A DNA stretch of 64,000 bases from JAHEGP01 sp963792875 (GTDB lineage: Bacteria; Pseudomonadota; Gammaproteobacteria; Pseudomonadales; JAHEGP01), in contig CAWBXV010000006.1 in NCBI GenBank assembly GCA_963792875.1, positions 248,001 through 312,000 on the forward strand, written 5' to 3'. Made by a program: the position numbers and the translations under genes. This document shows, one piece after another, positions 43,914-52,605 of this stretch; position 1 is the stretch's first letter; every line of letters starts with the position of its first letter. Below the pieces are notes generated by a model that saw nothing but the letters and a program-made list of their open reading frames with translations, searched no databases and was not told the DNA's origin.

Positions 43914-45728
43914 ATGATCGAGACATTACGCAACATTGCTATCATCGCCCATGTCGACCATGGCAAGACCACGCTGGTCGATAAACTGCTGCAGCAGTCG
44001 GGCACCCTGCAGCGCAAGGACGCCGCGCAGGAGAGAATCATGGACTCCAGCGATCAGGAGCGGGAGCGGGGCATCACCATCCTGGCGAAAAACACCGCGA
44101 TCCGCTGGAAAAACTATCGCATCAATATCGTCGATACCCCCGGGCACGCCGATTTCGGGGGGGAGGTCGAGCGCGTGCTGTCGATGGTCGACAGCGTGCT
44201 GCTGCTGGTCGATGCCGTGGACGGGCCCATGCCGCAGACCCGCTTCGTGACCCAGAAGGCGTTTGGTCGCGGCCTCAAGCCCATCGTCGTGATCAACAAG
44301 GTGGATCGTGACGGCGCCCGCCCGCACTGGGTGGTGGATCAGGTGTTCGAGCTGTTCGATCGCCTCGGCGCGACCGATGAGCAGCTCGACTTTCCGGTGA
44401 TCTACACCTCCGCCCTGCAGGGTGTGGCCGGTCTCGACCCCGACGCCATGGGCGCCGATATGACGTGCCTGTTCGAGATGATCGTCGACCGCGTCCCGCC
44501 GCCGGCGGTCGACGTCGAGGGGCCTTTTCAGATGCAGATCAGCGCCCTGGATTATTCGAGCTATGTGGGTGTCATCGGCATTGGTCGCATCACCAGGGGA
44601 GTGGCGCGGAGCAACATGCCGATTGTGGTCATCGCCGCCGACGGCAGCTCTCGCAACCGGCGCATTCTGGAGGTGATGGGCTATCACGGCCTGGAGCGCA
44701 AACCTGTTGAGCGCGCCTCGGCGGGCGACATCATCTGTATTACCGGGGTGGATGAGCTGAACATCTCCGATACGCTGTGCGATCCGGCGGCACCGGAGGC
44801 GCTGCCCCTGCTGACCGTGGACGAACCCACGGTGTCGATGACGTTCCGCGTCAATGACTCGCCGTTCGCGGGGCGCGAAGGCAAGTATGTGACCAGCCGC
44901 AACCTGAGGGAGCGGCTGGATCGTGAGCTGATCCACAATGTCGCGCTGCGGGTCAAGCAGGGCGATACCCCCGACAAGTTCATCGTGTCGGGCCGCGGCG
45001 AACTGCACCTGTCCGTACTGATCGAGTCCATGCGCCGCGAAGGCTACGAATTGGGCGTGTCGCGCCCCGAGGTGATTCAGCGCGAAGTCGACGGGCAGCT
45101 GCAGGAGCCCTACGAACAGCTGGTGGTGGATTGTGAAGAGCAGCACCAGGGCGCGGTCATGGAGGAGCTCGGGCGGCGCAAGGGCGACCTTGGCAACATG
45201 GTGCCCGACGGCAAGGGCCGCGTGCGGCTCGAGTACGTCATCCCCTCGCGCGGCCTGATCGGCTTCCGGACGCTGTTTCTCACCCTGACCAGCGGTTCCG
45301 GCATCCTCACGCACGTGTTCGACCATTACGGGGTGGTCAAGGCCGGCGACGTGGCCACGCGCAACAACGGTGTGTTGATATCGAACGTCACCGGCAAGAC
45401 GCTGGCCTACGCCCTGTTTACCCTGCAGGAGCGCGGCCGCCTGATTATCGGCGCCAATACTGAAGTGTATGAGGGGCAGGTCGTGGGACTGCACTCGCGT
45501 GGCAACGACCTGACGGTCAACCCCACGAAGGCGAAGCAGCTGACCAATATCCGTGCGGCCGGCAGCGATGAGAACCTGCTGCTGACCCCGCCCATCCGGC
45601 TGACGCTGGAGCGGGCGCTCGAATTCATCGCAGATGATGAGCTGGTTGAAGTGACGCCTGCGTCGATCCGCATCCGCAAGCAGTTCCTCAAGGAGTCTGA
45701 CCGGCGGCGGGCATCGCGGAGCGCCTGA
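43914..45728 (+). CDS. typA: ribosome-binding GTPase TypA/BipA
   Basis: TypA is a translational GTPase that helps ribosome assembly and stress or cold growth. The 604-aa protein has G1 AHVDHGKTT, G2 RERGITI, G3 DTPGHADF and G4 NKVD in the first 140 residues, then EF-G-like domains and the BipA-specific C-terminus (VNPTKAKQLTNIRAAG). ATG 43914 with CCAGG upstream gives the standard MIETLRNIAII start. dtd follows after 4 bp. Confidence 0.97.
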   Translation: MIETLRNIAIIAHVDHGKTTLVDKLLQQSGTLQRKDAAQERIMDSSDQERERGITILAKNTAIRWKNYRINIVDTPGHADFGGEVERVLSMVDSVLLLVDAVDGPMPQTRFVTQKAFGRGLKPIVVINKVDRDGARPHWVVDQVFELFDRLGATDEQLDFPVIYTSALQGVAGLDPDAMGADMTCLFEMIVDRVPPPAVDVEGPFQMQISALDYSSYVGVIGIGRITRGVARSNMPIVVIAADGSSRNRRILEVMGYHGLERKPVERASAGDIICITGVDELNISDTLCDPAAPEALPLLTVDEPTVSMTFRVNDSPFAGREGKYVTSRNLRERLDRELIHNVALRVKQGDTPDKFIVSGRGELHLSVLIESMRREGYELGVSRPEVIQREVDGQLQEPYEQLVVDCEEQHQGAVMEELGRRKGDLGNMVPDGKGRVRLEYVIPSRGLIGFRTLFLTLTSGSGILTHVFDHYGVVKAGDVATRNNGVLISNVTGKTLAYALFTLQERGRLIIGANTEVYEGQVVGLHSRGNDLTVNPTKAKQLTNIRAAGSDENLLLTPPIRLTLERALEFIADDELVEVTPASIRIRKQFLKESDRRRASRSA

Positions 45729-45732
45729 GCCG

Positions 45733-46188
45733 ATGCGCGCACTGATCCAGCGGGTGTCTGAAGCCAGCGTCAGTGTCGAGGGTCAGTGTATCGCCGCCAT
45801 CGGGCGCGGTCTGCTGGTGCTGCTGGGCGTTGAGCGCGGCGACGGGCCGCCGCAGGCGGCGCGCATGGTCGACAAGCTGCTGGCGTACCGGGTTTTTGCC
45901 GACGGCGAGGGTCGCATGAATCGGAGCGTCCTCGACGTCCGCGGTGGCGTGCTGCTGGTTTCACAGTTCACCCTGGCGGCCGACACCGGGCGGGGGCTGC
46001 GTCCCGGATTTTCCCGCGCGGCGGCGCCCCAGGAGGCGCGACAGCTCTACGAGCTGATGTGCCAGCTGCTGGCTGGCCGCTGTCCAGGTTTCGGTTGCGG
46101 GTGCTTTGGTGCCGATATGCAGGTCGGCCTGGTCAACGATGGCCCGGTGACCTTCATGCTTGAGATTGCCCCCGGCCCTGCGGGTTAG
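45733..46188 (+). CDS. dtd: D-aminoacyl-tRNA deacylase
   Basis: Dtd hydrolyses D-amino acids and glycine mischarged on tRNA. The 151-aa protein has the start MRALIQRVSEASVSVEG, the catalytic SQFTLAADT and the cross-subunit GPVT motif in VNDGPVTFML. It lies 4 bp after typA and is probably co-transcribed. Confidence 0.95.
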   Translation: MRALIQRVSEASVSVEGQCIAAIGRGLLVLLGVERGDGPPQAARMVDKLLAYRVFADGEGRMNRSVLDVRGGVLLVSQFTLAADTGRGLRPGFSRAAAPQEARQLYELMCQLLAGRCPGFGCGCFGADMQVGLVNDGPVTFMLEIAPGPAG

Positions 46189-46301
46189 CGGGGTGTGGCG
46201 GCAGAGCCGGGGCGCGCGCTGCTCATTGACCGAATTCGGGCGCGTGTGCGGGTGGGGCCGCTTGCCTTGGCGGCAGCGGGCGAGGGCTGTATTCCTGATT
46301 T

Positions 46302-46340
46302 TTAGAACCTAATTTCTAATTCTTAACATTAGACTAAAGT
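46302..46340. promoter_or_regulatory. AT-rich control region with inverted repeat before hemerythrin gene
   Basis: The 46289-46345 segment is AT-rich within GC-rich surroundings. It contains TTAGAA-CCTAAT-TTCTAA (46302-46319), matching the spacing and arms of the repeat at 14591-14610, and GACTAAAGTG (46332-46341), resembling the decamer TACTAAAGTA seen twice elsewhere. It lies ~150-190 bp upstream of the hemerythrin-like gene in an otherwise empty 299-bp interval (46189-46487). Confidence 0.4.
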
Positions 46341-46487
46341 GCATTTGCGCGACGGGGTTTGTAGCTTGCGCTTCAGGTGCTCAGGGGTATAGGCTGATGT
46401 CGCAAGGGCTGCTCTGGTGCATGGTGGTTGTGGCGATCAAAGATCTTTGCACGCCGTCAAGCGCGCTCGACCGAATGGAGGTTGATA

Positions 46488-47468
46488 ATGGTAAGCCAGG
46501 TACTTACTAGGATATCGGTGCCGGCAAGTCGCAGTGACTGGTACAGGGCCAATGTGGTCGATATGGAGTTCGTGCCGCCGCCGCGTACCATCCAGGCGCT
46601 GCACAACGAACATATCTACATGAGCAATCTGCTGGATTCGCTCGAAGAGCAGGTGGCGTTGATCGCTGCAGGAAGGGACGCGGATTTCCACCTGCTGCTG
46701 GACATCATCGACTACATGCAGAGTTTCCCCGAACGCTTTCACCACCCCAAGGAAGACCTGATTTTTCAGCGCATGGCGCTGCGTGACGAGCACTCCGCGC
46801 TCGATGTGCAGGCCATGATGGCAGAGCACAAGGTTATCGAGAAGCTGACCCGGCGCCTGGCGGCCAGCATCGACGAGGTCCACGTGCTGCCCACGGTGCT
46901 GAAAAAGCGCCATGTGGCGGAGCTATGCGCCGAGTATGTCGGCAGAATACGCCAGCACATGAATCGCGAAGAGGCGGTGCTGCTGCCCCGCGCCATCGAG
47001 GTGCTGCGCCAGGAGGATTGGTTTCTCATCGAGCAGCAGAGCACGCCCATTCACGCCATTCCCATCGAGAACGTGCTCTCGGACAATTACACGGCGTTGA
47101 CGCGTTTTGTAAAGAATTCCACGGAAAAGGTTGCCAATAAAGCGGTACTGGCCGAGTTCCTGTCCGCGCATGCTCTGCTTGAGGTCGCCGGCAGCGTCAG
47201 TGCGGGCATTGCCCACGCTGGAACGGCCTATCGCCAAGGGGTGAGCGAGGGCTGGCACGCCTACTGGCAGGCCTGCAAGAGCTGGTTGCCGTTGCTGACG
47301 GAATTGGACGGGCAGCCCGGTTTTCAGAACCCCGTGCGTTCGGGGTGGCGTGGTTTCAAGCACGGCGCGCTGGCGGAACAGCGACCTGAAGTCCTCGTGA
47401 TAAGTCCCCTGGTGCGGGCGTTGAAACTTTACGTCGCGCTGATCGGCGGTCGTACCCGGCCCCTCTAG
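46488..47468 (+). CDS. hemerythrin-domain protein with unknown C-terminal half
   Basis: Residues ~35-175 of this 326-aa protein form a hemerythrin-like four-helix bundle: likely iron ligands are His42 (NEH), His85/86 with Glu89 (HHPKED), His114 (EHK), His157 and Glu161 (HMNREE). Such di-iron proteins bind oxygen, nitric oxide or iron. The remaining ~150 residues (EVAGSVSAGIAHAGTAYRQG and after) match nothing I know. A GGAGG site precedes ATG 46488. No signal peptide or membrane segment is seen. An oxygen or stress sensor role is possible, unproven. Confidence 0.8.
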   Translation: MVSQVLTRISVPASRSDWYRANVVDMEFVPPPRTIQALHNEHIYMSNLLDSLEEQVALIAAGRDADFHLLLDIIDYMQSFPERFHHPKEDLIFQRMALRDEHSALDVQAMMAEHKVIEKLTRRLAASIDEVHVLPTVLKKRHVAELCAEYVGRIRQHMNREEAVLLPRAIEVLRQEDWFLIEQQSTPIHAIPIENVLSDNYTALTRFVKNSTEKVANKAVLAEFLSAHALLEVAGSVSAGIAHAGTAYRQGVSEGWHAYWQACKSWLPLLTELDGQPGFQNPVRSGWRGFKHGALAEQRPEVLVISPLVRALKLYVALIGGRTRPL

Positions 47469-47544
47469 TCCAGGACCTGTTGGTCCAGGATCTGACTGAA
47501 TTCGGTCGGCTCACAGCTGCCCGCGCCACTGATTGAGAATAGCT

Positions 47545-48366
47545 ATGGTTTCGTCTCGTACTAGCGGTCCTTCATTGGTCAACTCGGTATTGGAGTTGCG
47601 CGCCGGCGTGGAGGCGTGCCTGTTGCCGGGTTCCTACCCGCTCCTGCTGCTGGCCGAGCGCGGCGAACAGCAGCCGGTGATGCTGATCCCGGGGTTTACC
47701 AGCAGCGATCATTCGACCTATTTTATCCGCCAGTACCTGCGGCGGCAGGGTTATGACGTCTATGGCTGGGAGCAGGGCGCCAATGTGGGCCTGATCGCCG
47801 CTGTGTTCGCGTCGCTTGAGCAACGCCTCGACGACATCTACCAGCGGACTGGGCGGCCTGTGAGTCTGGTGGGGTGGAGCCTCGGCGGGTTTTACGTGCG
47901 GGCGCTTGCCAACAAACATCCCGACAAAGTGCGCAGCATCGTCACGATTGCCACGACCTTCTCTCTGCCCACGCCGCGGGCGGTCAATCGCGTCATTACG
48001 CGGCTCTACGGTTATCTGAACCCCTCTCAGCAGAGTGACGAGTTCTTTATCAGTAGTGATATGTGGGAGACGACGCCGCCGTTGCCGGCTACCTCAATCT
48101 ACAGCGAGGGGGACGGCGTCAACAACTGGCGCTATTGCCTGGACAAGGAGAGTCCGCGAGCAGAAAATATCAGGGTTTATGGCAGCCATTGCGGCTTGAC
48201 TGTCAACCCGATGGTGTACTACCTCGTTGCGAACCGACTGGCCCAGGAGGCCGCTGACTGGCAGCCGTTCAGTTCGGCGCAGGCATTGTCCGCGTGTAGA
48301 GCGCGTTTGCTCAATGAAGCCAGGGCGGCCGTCACGGCATGGCTGCCGCGGCGGGCCAGGGTTTGA
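47545..48366 (+). CDS. alpha/beta hydrolase, paralogue of the 6860-7639 gene
   Basis: The 273-aa protein has LIPGFTSSDHSTY near the oxyanion hole, nucleophile Ser112 in GWSLGG, a likely acid Asp in YSEGDGV and a likely His in GSHCGLTVNP. The same elements in the same order occur in the hydrolase at 6860-7639, so the two are duplicates within one chromosome region. The likely start is ATG 47545 (TTG 47533 upstream is possible). It lies 76 bp after the hemerythrin gene and 130 bp before an HSL-type hydrolase on the same strand. Substrate unknown; probably a lipid or polyester ester. Confidence 0.82.
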   Translation: MVSSRTSGPSLVNSVLELRAGVEACLLPGSYPLLLLAERGEQQPVMLIPGFTSSDHSTYFIRQYLRRQGYDVYGWEQGANVGLIAAVFASLEQRLDDIYQRTGRPVSLVGWSLGGFYVRALANKHPDKVRSIVTIATTFSLPTPRAVNRVITRLYGYLNPSQQSDEFFISSDMWETTPPLPATSIYSEGDGVNNWRYCLDKESPRAENIRVYGSHCGLTVNPMVYYLVANRLAQEAADWQPFSSAQALSACRARLLNEARAAVTAWLPRRARV

Positions 48367-48496
48367 GTGCTGCCCGCGGAGTGGCCTGGCCAGAGAGGGC
48401 ATGTCGGCAGTGCTGCACGTGGGGTGCCGCGCCGTGACGGTAGTTGGCCCGCAATAATATCAACATCCCGGCTGAGCAGTAGTTTTGGAGCAATCA

Positions 48497-49408
48497 ATGA
48501 GTATTCAAGCGAGTGCCGTAAATAAGTTTATGGGGGTATTCGGAAGCATGCTCGTGAACAGCGGCGAGCCCCCGGAGTTGCGCGCGAAAATCCATGGTGC
48601 AAGCAAGCGTATGCCCCCGCCACCCAAGGAGGCCGTGTACGAGGAGGTGCGCATTGCCGGGGGCGTCCCTGCGTACTGGGTGAGCATGCCCAACGTGGAT
48701 CGCAAGAAGGTCCTGCTCTTTATTCACGGCGGCGGCTATATGTTTGGTGGGACCATGTTTACCCACAAGGACATGGTGTGGCGGCTCTCCAAGGCCGCGA
48801 ACTGCCAGGTGCTCTCAGTCGACTATCGCCTTGCCCCCGAGCACCCCTATCCCGCGGCCCAGGACGATTGCTTTGCAGCCTATCGCTGGCTGATCGAGCG
48901 CTTTAATCCCAAGAGCATCGCGATCGCTGGTGATTCTGCCGGGGGCGGCCTGACGTTTGCTACCCTGCTGAGGATCAAGGACGAAGGATTGCCGATTCCC
49001 GCGGCCGTGGTGGGCATGTCCCCCTGGACCGATCTGGCCTGTACCGGCGAGAGCGTGGTCACCAATGCGTCAAAGGACGTGCTGATCCCCGGTGAGGGCA
49101 TCAAGGAGGGGATCCCCTATATCCTCGGGAATGCCGATCCGCTGCACCCTTATGCATCGCCTCTGTATGGGGATTTCACGGGATGCTGTCCGGCGTTGAT
49201 TCAGGTTGGCAGCGAAGAGGTGCTGCTTGACGATTCCCGGAGGTTGGCGCAGAAGATGGAGGCCAGCGGTGTGCCGGTGGTACTCGACATCTGGAGCAAG
49301 ATGCCCCACGTCTGGCAGGTCATGTCCATGATCCTGCCGGAGGGAAAAATTGCCATCGACCGCATCGGCGTATTTCTTCGGGGTCACATGCGCTCTGTCA
49401 GTCTATAG
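48497..49408 (+). CDS. hormone-sensitive-lipase-type esterase
   Basis: The 303-aa protein has the oxyanion motif HGGGY (residues 77-81), nucleophile Ser147 in GDSAGGG, and the likely His in MPHVWQVM. VLSVDYRLAPEHPYPAA is the typical HSL-family stretch. It hydrolyses small or medium acyl esters; substrate unknown. ATG 48497 follows GGAG. It is third in a plus-strand run with the hemerythrin protein and the first hydrolase, and converges on the metallo-hydrolase. Confidence 0.9.
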   Translation: MSIQASAVNKFMGVFGSMLVNSGEPPELRAKIHGASKRMPPPPKEAVYEEVRIAGGVPAYWVSMPNVDRKKVLLFIHGGGYMFGGTMFTHKDMVWRLSKAANCQVLSVDYRLAPEHPYPAAQDDCFAAYRWLIERFNPKSIAIAGDSAGGGLTFATLLRIKDEGLPIPAAVVGMSPWTDLACTGESVVTNASKDVLIPGEGIKEGIPYILGNADPLHPYASPLYGDFTGCCPALIQVGSEEVLLDDSRRLAQKMEASGVPVVLDIWSKMPHVWQVMSMILPEGKIAIDRIGVFLRGHMRSVSL

Positions 49409-49491
49409 GGGTGCCCTGGCGGGTCGCTTCCCTTGACGGGGGAGGAGGTGCGGTGCATCTGCCGCGCCCTTTCCGCCGCACGCCGGGTGAT

Positions 49492-50367
49492 TCAGAGGCT
49501 TAGGTAGACCCATTCTATCCAGGTCTTTTCATGGACCTGGCCCTTGCCCCAGGATGCCCACTTGGGATCCAGGCCATGCTGCTGGACCTGCTTCAGGCTC
49601 ATGCCGAGAATTTTCAGCTTGCGCACGCTGTCAATCGAGCTTTCCAGCATGTCCGCATAGCGGGCCAGTTCGATCTGGTTTGATAATTCGCCGCGACCCG
49701 GGATGATGAGCGTTTCCGCGTCCAATGTCCCTTGCAGGGCCGCGACGTTGCGGGCCAGCTGTATGGCATTGCCGCCAGCGAGCAGGTCGACGGCGGGAAA
49801 TTCATCGCGCACATACAGGTCGCCGGTGTGCACCACATTCTGGCCGATGAAGTGCACCACGCTGTCGCCATCAGTATGGCCACCGGGATAGTGCGTGATG
49901 GTGATTCTGTCGCCGTTGAAATAGAGGTCGATCGCCTGGTGGTAGGTGATGTCGGGCCAGCCTGCAGTCGCCATGGGCCCGATCAGCCGCTCGGGCTGCC
50001 CCCAGGACTGCTGGCTCGCCAGGCGCAGCCGCACGTTCTCATGGGCGATAATGGTGGTGCTCTGGCCGAGCAGGCTGTTGAGCCCCGTGCGGTCGGGGTG
50101 CCAGTGGGTATTGATCAGATAGCGGACGGGCTTGCCTCGATGCAGCTGCTCGATGCGGCCCAGCAGTGCCTCACTCCGTTCGGGATAGTCACTGTCGACC
50201 AGCAGAATGCCGTCGTCGCCATGCTGCAGCGCGATATTTCCACCCTTGCCCTGCAGCAGCATCAGTTGACTGGTGATGCTGGCGATCCGGTAATCGTCGG
50301 CGTCCTTTGCATGGGTGCCGGCTGCATGGAAAAGAAGCGCAGTGGTCAGAATGATATGGCGGATCAT
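49492..50367 (-). CDS. exported metallo-beta-lactamase-fold hydrolase
   Basis: From ATG 50367 the 291-aa protein has a signal peptide (MIRHIILTTALLFHAAGTHA) and an MBL core: GDDGILLVDSDYPE, the metal motif THWHPDRTG (His88, His90, Asp92), GGHTDGDSVV and HTGDLY. The usual HxHxDH is HxHxDR here, as in class B1 enzymes, so one metal ligand of the common type is Arg93 and second-metal binding may differ. Function not assignable; a beta-lactamase role is not claimed. It is divergent from nothing close; the ALDH gene lies upstream. Confidence 0.82.
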   Translation of the reverse strand: MIRHIILTTALLFHAAGTHAKDADDYRIASITSQLMLLQGKGGNIALQHGDDGILLVDSDYPERSEALLGRIEQLHRGKPVRYLINTHWHPDRTGLNSLLGQSTTIIAHENVRLRLASQQSWGQPERLIGPMATAGWPDITYHQAIDLYFNGDRITITHYPGGHTDGDSVVHFIGQNVVHTGDLYVRDEFPAVDLLAGGNAIQLARNVAALQGTLDAETLIIPGRGELSNQIELARYADMLESSIDSVRKLKILGMSLKQVQQHGLDPKWASWGKGQVHEKTWIEWVYLSL

Positions 50368-50645
50368 CGGCTCGTTTTCCACGTACTCATGGCCCGGGGT
50401 GGGCGGGCAGGGCTTGGCATCGGGCGCCGCGCTTGCGTTGGCGTGGCCATTTTACTCCGGGCATTGCGCCATTGCAGGTAATTCCTGGCAGATTGTATGA
50501 GAGTATTGCCGTCCACCGCGAGCGCGGCGGTACGGGGCAGCGGCAATCTGTTAGCGCCCTGCTGGCGGGTTGTCTGCCCTCAGGGCAACGATATCATCGC
50601 CGCGGCGGGCGGCCCGTGCGGACCCCGTCAGCGTCCCTGCCGCGG

Positions 50646-52070
50646 TCACCGGTAACCGGAAGCTTCGGTGGAGCGGCTGAGCACTCGGGTCTGGGTGAAT
50701 TGACGATAACCGTCCGGCGAGCTGTGGAATCCGTAGCCCGACTGTTTGGCTCCGACCCAGGGAATGTCCCCCACGCCGAAAATGCTCTTGTTGATGCCAA
50801 CCATCCCGGCGTCGAGGCGGGATGCGACGGCACCGGCCGCTTCGGCCTGGCCAAAAACCGTGGCACCCAGGGCGAAACTCGACTGGTTGCACAGGGCGAT
50901 GGCATCATCTATGGCCCTGTAGCTCGCCACGCACAAGACCGGACCCAGGGTCTCCTGGTGCATGATGGTCATGGCGCTGTTTACGCCGCTCAGCACGGTC
51001 GGTCTGATGAAATGCTCGGGATGGCTGGAGCCGCCACACAGCGCTTTAGCGCCCTTGTCCAGGGCGTCGCGAATGTGGAGAAGTACTTTTTCCCTGCGCT
51101 CCGGGCTGAGCATCGGGCCGATGTCCGCCTTCGGGTCGTCCCAGGTGCCGATGCGGTATTGGCTCGCCAGCCTGGCGACTTTCTGCGCGAAGCGGTCCGC
51201 GATGCGCTGATCGACCATGACCAGTTCGGTTGAGATGCACATCTGCCCACCGTTGCCCAGGCTGCTCTCCACTGCGAAGCGGGCTGCGGCATCGAGATCG
51301 GCGTCAGCCATGACGATCATCGTGTCCTTGCCGCTCATTGCGAGGATTACGCGTTTGAGCCCGAAGGCAGCGGACGCGACGATATGCTTGCCCGCGCGCG
51401 AGGAGCCCGTGAAGGCGATGAGCTGGACATTGGCGGCGACCAGATTCCTGCCCTGCTCCGCGCGGCCGTGCACGATCTGCAGGACATTCGCCGGGAGGTG
51501 GCGCTGATAGATCTCCGCGATGCGCTGGCCGATCAGCGGCGCGTCCGGTGAGGGTTTGAGCACTACCGTGTTGCCCGCCAGCAGCGCGGGTATCAGCATG
51601 CGGTGGGTCATCGCGACGGGGTGATAGGCGGGCGTGATGACCGCACAGACCCCGATCGGATCGAAGCGGACCAGCGACTCGATGGTCGAACCCTGATGGA
51701 CCTGCGGTCTGAGAGCCCGCAGGATGTCCTTGCAGCGGCCGCCCACCGTGTCGGCGACATTGTTGATCTCACGCAGGCTGGCGCGCCGGGGTTTGCCCGT
51801 CTCCATGCTCAGCAGTTGGCTCAGGGGCTTGAGCTGTCTGCTGATATCTTCGGCCCCGCGCTGCAGCAGGGCGGCGCGCTTATCCGGTGCAAGTGCCTGC
51901 CACGGCGCTAGCTGGGCGCGAGCCTCATCCACCGTGGCGGCGATCTCGGCGCGCGTCGCAACGGCAACGCGGCCCAGGCGGCTGCCGTTGGCCGGATTGT
52001 AGGATACGAGAGAGTCTGCGTGCAGGTCATTCATGTGAGAGAGCATATCTGCAAGACTCGCTATCCCCAT
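50646..52070 (-). CDS. aldehyde dehydrogenase-like protein with altered active site
   Basis: The 474-aa protein is clearly of the ALDH superfamily: NTVVLKPSPDAPL, IAFTGSSRAGKHI, FAVESSLGNGGQMC with nucleophile Cys277, and the TLGPVLCV segment. But two catalytic positions differ: the general-base Glu of ELGGK is Ala244 (LAMSGK), and the oxyanion Asn of PWNFP is Tyr149 (PAYHP). CoA-acylating ALDHs also lack the Glu, so an acyl-CoA product is one option; loss of oxidase activity is another. ATG 52070 is used; ATG 52034 would remove 12 residues. Confidence 0.85.
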   Translation of the reverse strand: MGIASLADMLSHMNDLHADSLVSYNPANGSRLGRVAVATRAEIAATVDEARAQLAPWQALAPDKRAALLQRGAEDISRQLKPLSQLLSMETGKPRRASLREINNVADTVGGRCKDILRALRPQVHQGSTIESLVRFDPIGVCAVITPAYHPVAMTHRMLIPALLAGNTVVLKPSPDAPLIGQRIAEIYQRHLPANVLQIVHGRAEQGRNLVAANVQLIAFTGSSRAGKHIVASAAFGLKRVILAMSGKDTMIVMADADLDAAARFAVESSLGNGGQMCISTELVMVDQRIADRFAQKVARLASQYRIGTWDDPKADIGPMLSPERREKVLLHIRDALDKGAKALCGGSSHPEHFIRPTVLSGVNSAMTIMHQETLGPVLCVASYRAIDDAIALCNQSSFALGATVFGQAEAAGAVASRLDAGMVGINKSIFGVGDIPWVGAKQSGYGFHSSPDGYRQFTQTRVLSRSTEASGYR

Positions 52071-52272
52071 AGGCCTATTTGGCAGACATTTGCGTGAACT
52101 ATTTCACATTCTGCTGGCGCGCCATCTGACAGGTGCTTGTGCCCTCGGCGCAGGGGCCAGGGCGATGGGCCGATCTGTGACGATGTGGGTGCCGACGACG
52201 TCGGCATGGGCAAAACTGCATCCAGGCGGTACACTCTTGACTATGGGCTGTGGCTATATCGGGGGGTGAATT

Positions 52273-52575
52273 GTGCGTCAGCTGTGTGCGGCGGTTTTGT
52301 TGTTGAGCTGCGGGAGCGTCCAGGCCGAGCAGCGGCAGTGGTATGGCATCGTCAAGCAGGAACTCCCGGGCGATGCTCGGCAATGGCTGGTCGGCAGTGA
52401 GCCGGTAAAGCTCGGGGCTGACGCCGACCTGAGCCCCAAGGTCGGGCCATGGGCTGTCGGCGCCTGTGCCGAAGTGCAACAGGCGGAGGGGGCGGCAATC
52501 AGCGTGGCCACCCGAACGATGAGCCATTGTGACAGCACGGATTATCAGGCCTATTTCGCGCGCTATCGGCGCTAG
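52273..52575 (+). CDS. small secreted protein of unknown function (100 aa)
   Basis: The start GTG 52273 follows a strong GGGGGTG site. Residues 1-18 (MRQLCAAVLLLSCGSVQA) are a signal peptide with a lipobox-like LLLSC at residues 9-13, though cleavage at VQA is also plausible. The mature ~80 residues contain two Cys. It resembles no family I know. It is isolated, convergent with tatC (30-bp gap) and divergent from the ALDH gene. Confidence 0.6.
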   Translation: MRQLCAAVLLLSCGSVQAEQRQWYGIVKQELPGDARQWLVGSEPVKLGADADLSPKVGPWAVGACAEVQQAEGAAISVATRTMSHCDSTDYQAYFARYRR

Positions 52576-52605
52576 GCGCGGCCATTCGCAGCGCGCCGCG
52601 AGTGG

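Noticed and set aside
43926..45494. 522-aa open frame on the minus strand
   Set aside because: Antisense to typA, which is complete and well motif-supported.
46200..52600. Hemerythrin-esterase-metallohydrolase-ALDH island as one new defence system
   Set aside because: Genes are on mixed strands, with no nuclease, toxin or sensor modules and no repeat arrays; common enzyme families explain it better.
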